Assembly (NCBI GenBank): GCA_038214135.1
Contig: JBBQSD010000005.1
Span: 41,260-105,259 of the forward strand
DNA from: JANLSE01 sp038214135
GTDB lineage: Bacteria; Chloroflexota; Chloroflexia; Chloroflexales; Roseiflexaceae
DNA: 64,000 nt
Direction of reading: 5' to 3'
Under the pieces are notes generated by a model that was given only the letters and a program-made list of their open reading frames with translations, was not told the origin of the DNA and did no database searches. The translations under genes were made by a program, and so were the position numbers. Below, piece by piece: positions 62,899 to 64,000 of this stretch (within the stretch, counting starts at the first letter, position 1; every line of letters begins with the position of its first letter).

Positions 62899-63702
62899 TC
62901 AGCTCAGATCATAATGTGGCCGTAGCGCCGATGGATCGATGGCATCGTGCTGGCCTTGGTAGCGATTATCGGTGGAGAGCCGCAGGCGGTTTTCAGTCAG
63001 GTTGGGGAGGGCTTTGTGGATTGTATAGGCATGAAAGAACAGCGCATCGCCAGGCTGATAATCGATGGTGTGCCATATATCGGCATGATCGGCGGGAACG
63101 CCATGACCGCCGACAGCGCTGGGATGGCGGACGGTGTGTTCGAGGTAGCCGTGCTTGTGCGATCCAGGCCAGATGGCAAGGCCACCTAGTTCGAGCGGAC
63201 ATGCACCGAGTGGCGTCCAGCAGGAATAGGTTGCTACGCTGCCACGAATATAGAAATGATCCTGGTGCGCTGGCGTTGTCGCATTGGTGAGGTTTGGCCA
63301 TGCCATGCGGCCAATCCGGCGCGGATGCACAAGTACATCGCTATCAATCAGTTTTGCGGCGATCTGCATCAGGTGTGGGTGCTGTGGGAACTCATGAAAG
63401 AGTGGCGTTCGGAGGATTTTGCGATAGACAGCCATATACTCGGGGCGGCCCTCCATGGTTGGTTCGAGATCGGATCGGACAATGCCCTCCAGCGGATCGT
63501 GGGATGGATCGAGCCAACCGGCCTCAGCACAGTGTGCCAGAACAGCCTGCCGAACTGCAAGAACATCGGCAACTGGTACCAGGCTGCGGAAGAACAGGTA
63601 GCCCTGAAGATCGAGTTCGGCGCGTAGGGAATCTGTGGTGGCATCTGGATCAGAATGAACAAATGGCGCATACATGGTCGAATCGGTCGTTGAATCGCTC
63701 AT
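62899..63702 (-). CDS. Phytanoyl-CoA dioxygenase (PhyH) family protein
   Basis: 267 residues from the ATG at 63702, preceded by TTGGAGAAATAC. Fe(II)/2-oxoglutarate oxygenase of the PhyH family: LRAELDLQGYLFFRSLVPVA, TTPAHQDHFYIRGSVATYSC (metal ligands HxD), GGLAIWPGSHKHGYLEHTVR and DALFFHAYTIHKALPN (third ligand His), RLRLSTDNRYQ (2-oxoglutarate Arg). These enzymes hydroxylate lipid or small-molecule substrates. The specific substrate is unknown. It stands alone and shares a divergent intergenic region with the tRNA-Glu gene. Confidence 0.88.
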   Translation of the reverse strand: MSDSTTDSTMYAPFVHSDPDATTDSLRAELDLQGYLFFRSLVPVADVLAVRQAVLAHCAEAGWLDPSHDPLEGIVRSDLEPTMEGRPEYMAVYRKILRTPLFHEFPQHPHLMQIAAKLIDSDVLVHPRRIGRMAWPNLTNATTPAHQDHFYIRGSVATYSCWTPLGACPLELGGLAIWPGSHKHGYLEHTVRHPSAVGGHGVPADHADIWHTIDYQPGDALFFHAYTIHKALPNLTENRLRLSTDNRYQGQHDAIDPSALRPHYDLS

Positions 63703-63759
63703 TGTATTTCTCCAAGAATGGCACTGCTCAGATCGCTGATAATACCATGCAAGTGGCAG

Positions 63760-63788
63760 TTGGCGGATCGGCGGAAATCTGCTATAAT
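63760..63788 (+). promoter_or_regulatory. Promoter of tRNA-Glu
   Basis: TTGGCG (63760-63765), 17-bp spacer, perfect TATAAT (63783-63788), 9 bp before the tRNA 5' end at 63798. Confidence 0.65.
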
Positions 63789-63797
63789 CTCGTGTAG

Positions 63798-63874
63798 GCC
63801 CCCATCGTCTAGCGGCCCAGGACAACACCCTTTCAAGGTGTAGATCGCGGGTTCGAATCCCGCTGGGGGTACCA
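63798..63874 (+). tRNA. tRNA-Glu (anticodon UUC)
   Basis: Acceptor arm GCCCCCA / TGGGGGT (first pair G-U), D arm GTCTAGCGGCCCAGGAC, anticodon stem-loop ACACCCTTTCAAGGTGT with anticodon TTC, T arm CGCGGGTTCGAATCCCGC, discriminator A and an encoded CCA. All arms pair well. The promoter lies just upstream. Confidence 0.95.
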
Positions 63875-63900
63875 TAGTATGGATCGACACAGGAGCACGA

Positions 63901-63993
63901 CACACAACGCCGTAATAGTTGTTGTGTGCCGTGTGGGTGTTGAAGTCTCGCGGCGGAACCGGAGCGTACTCGGTTCGCAATGAACGCCGCGAG
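63901..63993. other. Two hairpins downstream of tRNA-Glu
   Basis: CACACAAC / GTTGTGTG (63901-63908 and 63921-63928), and a nested hairpin with outer stem CTCGCGGCG / CGCCGCGAG (63947-63955 and 63985-63993) and inner stem GAACCG / CGGTTC. No T-run. The nested one could be a folded RNA or a repeat; no gene is recognised in the last 126 bases. Confidence 0.5.
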
Positions 63994-64000
63994 GGTGGTC

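Noticed and set aside
62899..63980. Minus-strand reading frames that run over the tRNA (MVPPAGFEPAIYTL type)
   Set aside because: This is the well-known false protein made by the antisense of tRNA-Glu. The PhyH gene has a proper start at 63702.

Overview
The window looks like chromosomal accessory DNA from a Chloroflexota bacterium, most likely class Chloroflexia; the genus is not resolved. This is inference from gene content: a PknB-type kinase with a membrane-anchored Gln/Ala/Thr-rich tail, polymorphic beta-helix exoproteins, Thr/Pro-rich lipoprotein linkers, an LQRTVGNRAV-type protein and very many dispersed intergenic repeats. Base composition looks moderate (low-to-mid 50s % GC by eye). 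There is no rRNA, phage, transposase or CRISPR. One tRNA-Glu(UUC) lies near the right end. No one pathway dominates; most genes are single or in pairs.

Layout: 0-5.5 kb is a decaying zone. It holds a truncated sugar permease, an YjbR protein, a flavoprotein stub, a P-loop kinase-like protein, a hydrolase lacking its nucleophile region, two membrane metalloproteases, a gutted nitroreductase and a GIN lipoprotein. 5.6-8 kb is an envelope/stress group (GlsB, CsbD, slipin) with matching palindromes around csbD. 8-12 kb has a lipoprotein overlapping an LQRTVGNRAV/OmpA-like protein, then a MoCo-sulfurase-like PLP enzyme. 12.0-23.5 kb is bounded by a perfect 124-bp inverted repeat. It carries a GH42 beta-galactosidase, an aminotransferase, a MOSC protein, a hybrid histidine kinase, an APH-like kinase, a broken AAC(3)-like gene, a TIM-barrel isomerase, a histidine phosphatase and an O-methyltransferase. 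23.5-30 kb has a TPR remnant, an APH(6)-like kinase, DUF1304, MarR, a beta-helix exoprotein and a DM13 lipoprotein-like protein. 30-38 kb has a double-kinase-domain Ser/Thr kinase, an EfeO-like/FTR1 iron-uptake pair and an extracellular intradiol dioxygenase. 39-48 kb has an aldo/keto reductase, an HD-GYP remnant, a 5'-truncated DUF4394 exoprotein, a serine hydrolase, a DNA adenine methylase behind a broken partner ORF, and proS under a T-box. 48-64 kb has a second beta-helix exoprotein, three GNATs, an MFS transporter, a THUMP methyltransferase, an Amt-kinase-receiver fusion broken in its Amt part, galT, a channel-like protein, a PhyH dioxygenase and the tRNA.

Three window-wide signals stand out. 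(1) Many genes keep both ends but have lost the middle, often with a frame change, which suggests recurrent internal deletion. (2) Three separate secreted proteins end in the same short tag, LPLxVK at the stop codon, a possible sorting or anchoring signal. (3) Several families of palindromic or tandem dispersed repeats fill nearly every intergenic gap. Some act plausibly as terminators, supply a ribosome-binding site, or extend a coding sequence. No complete new defence or mobile system was found.
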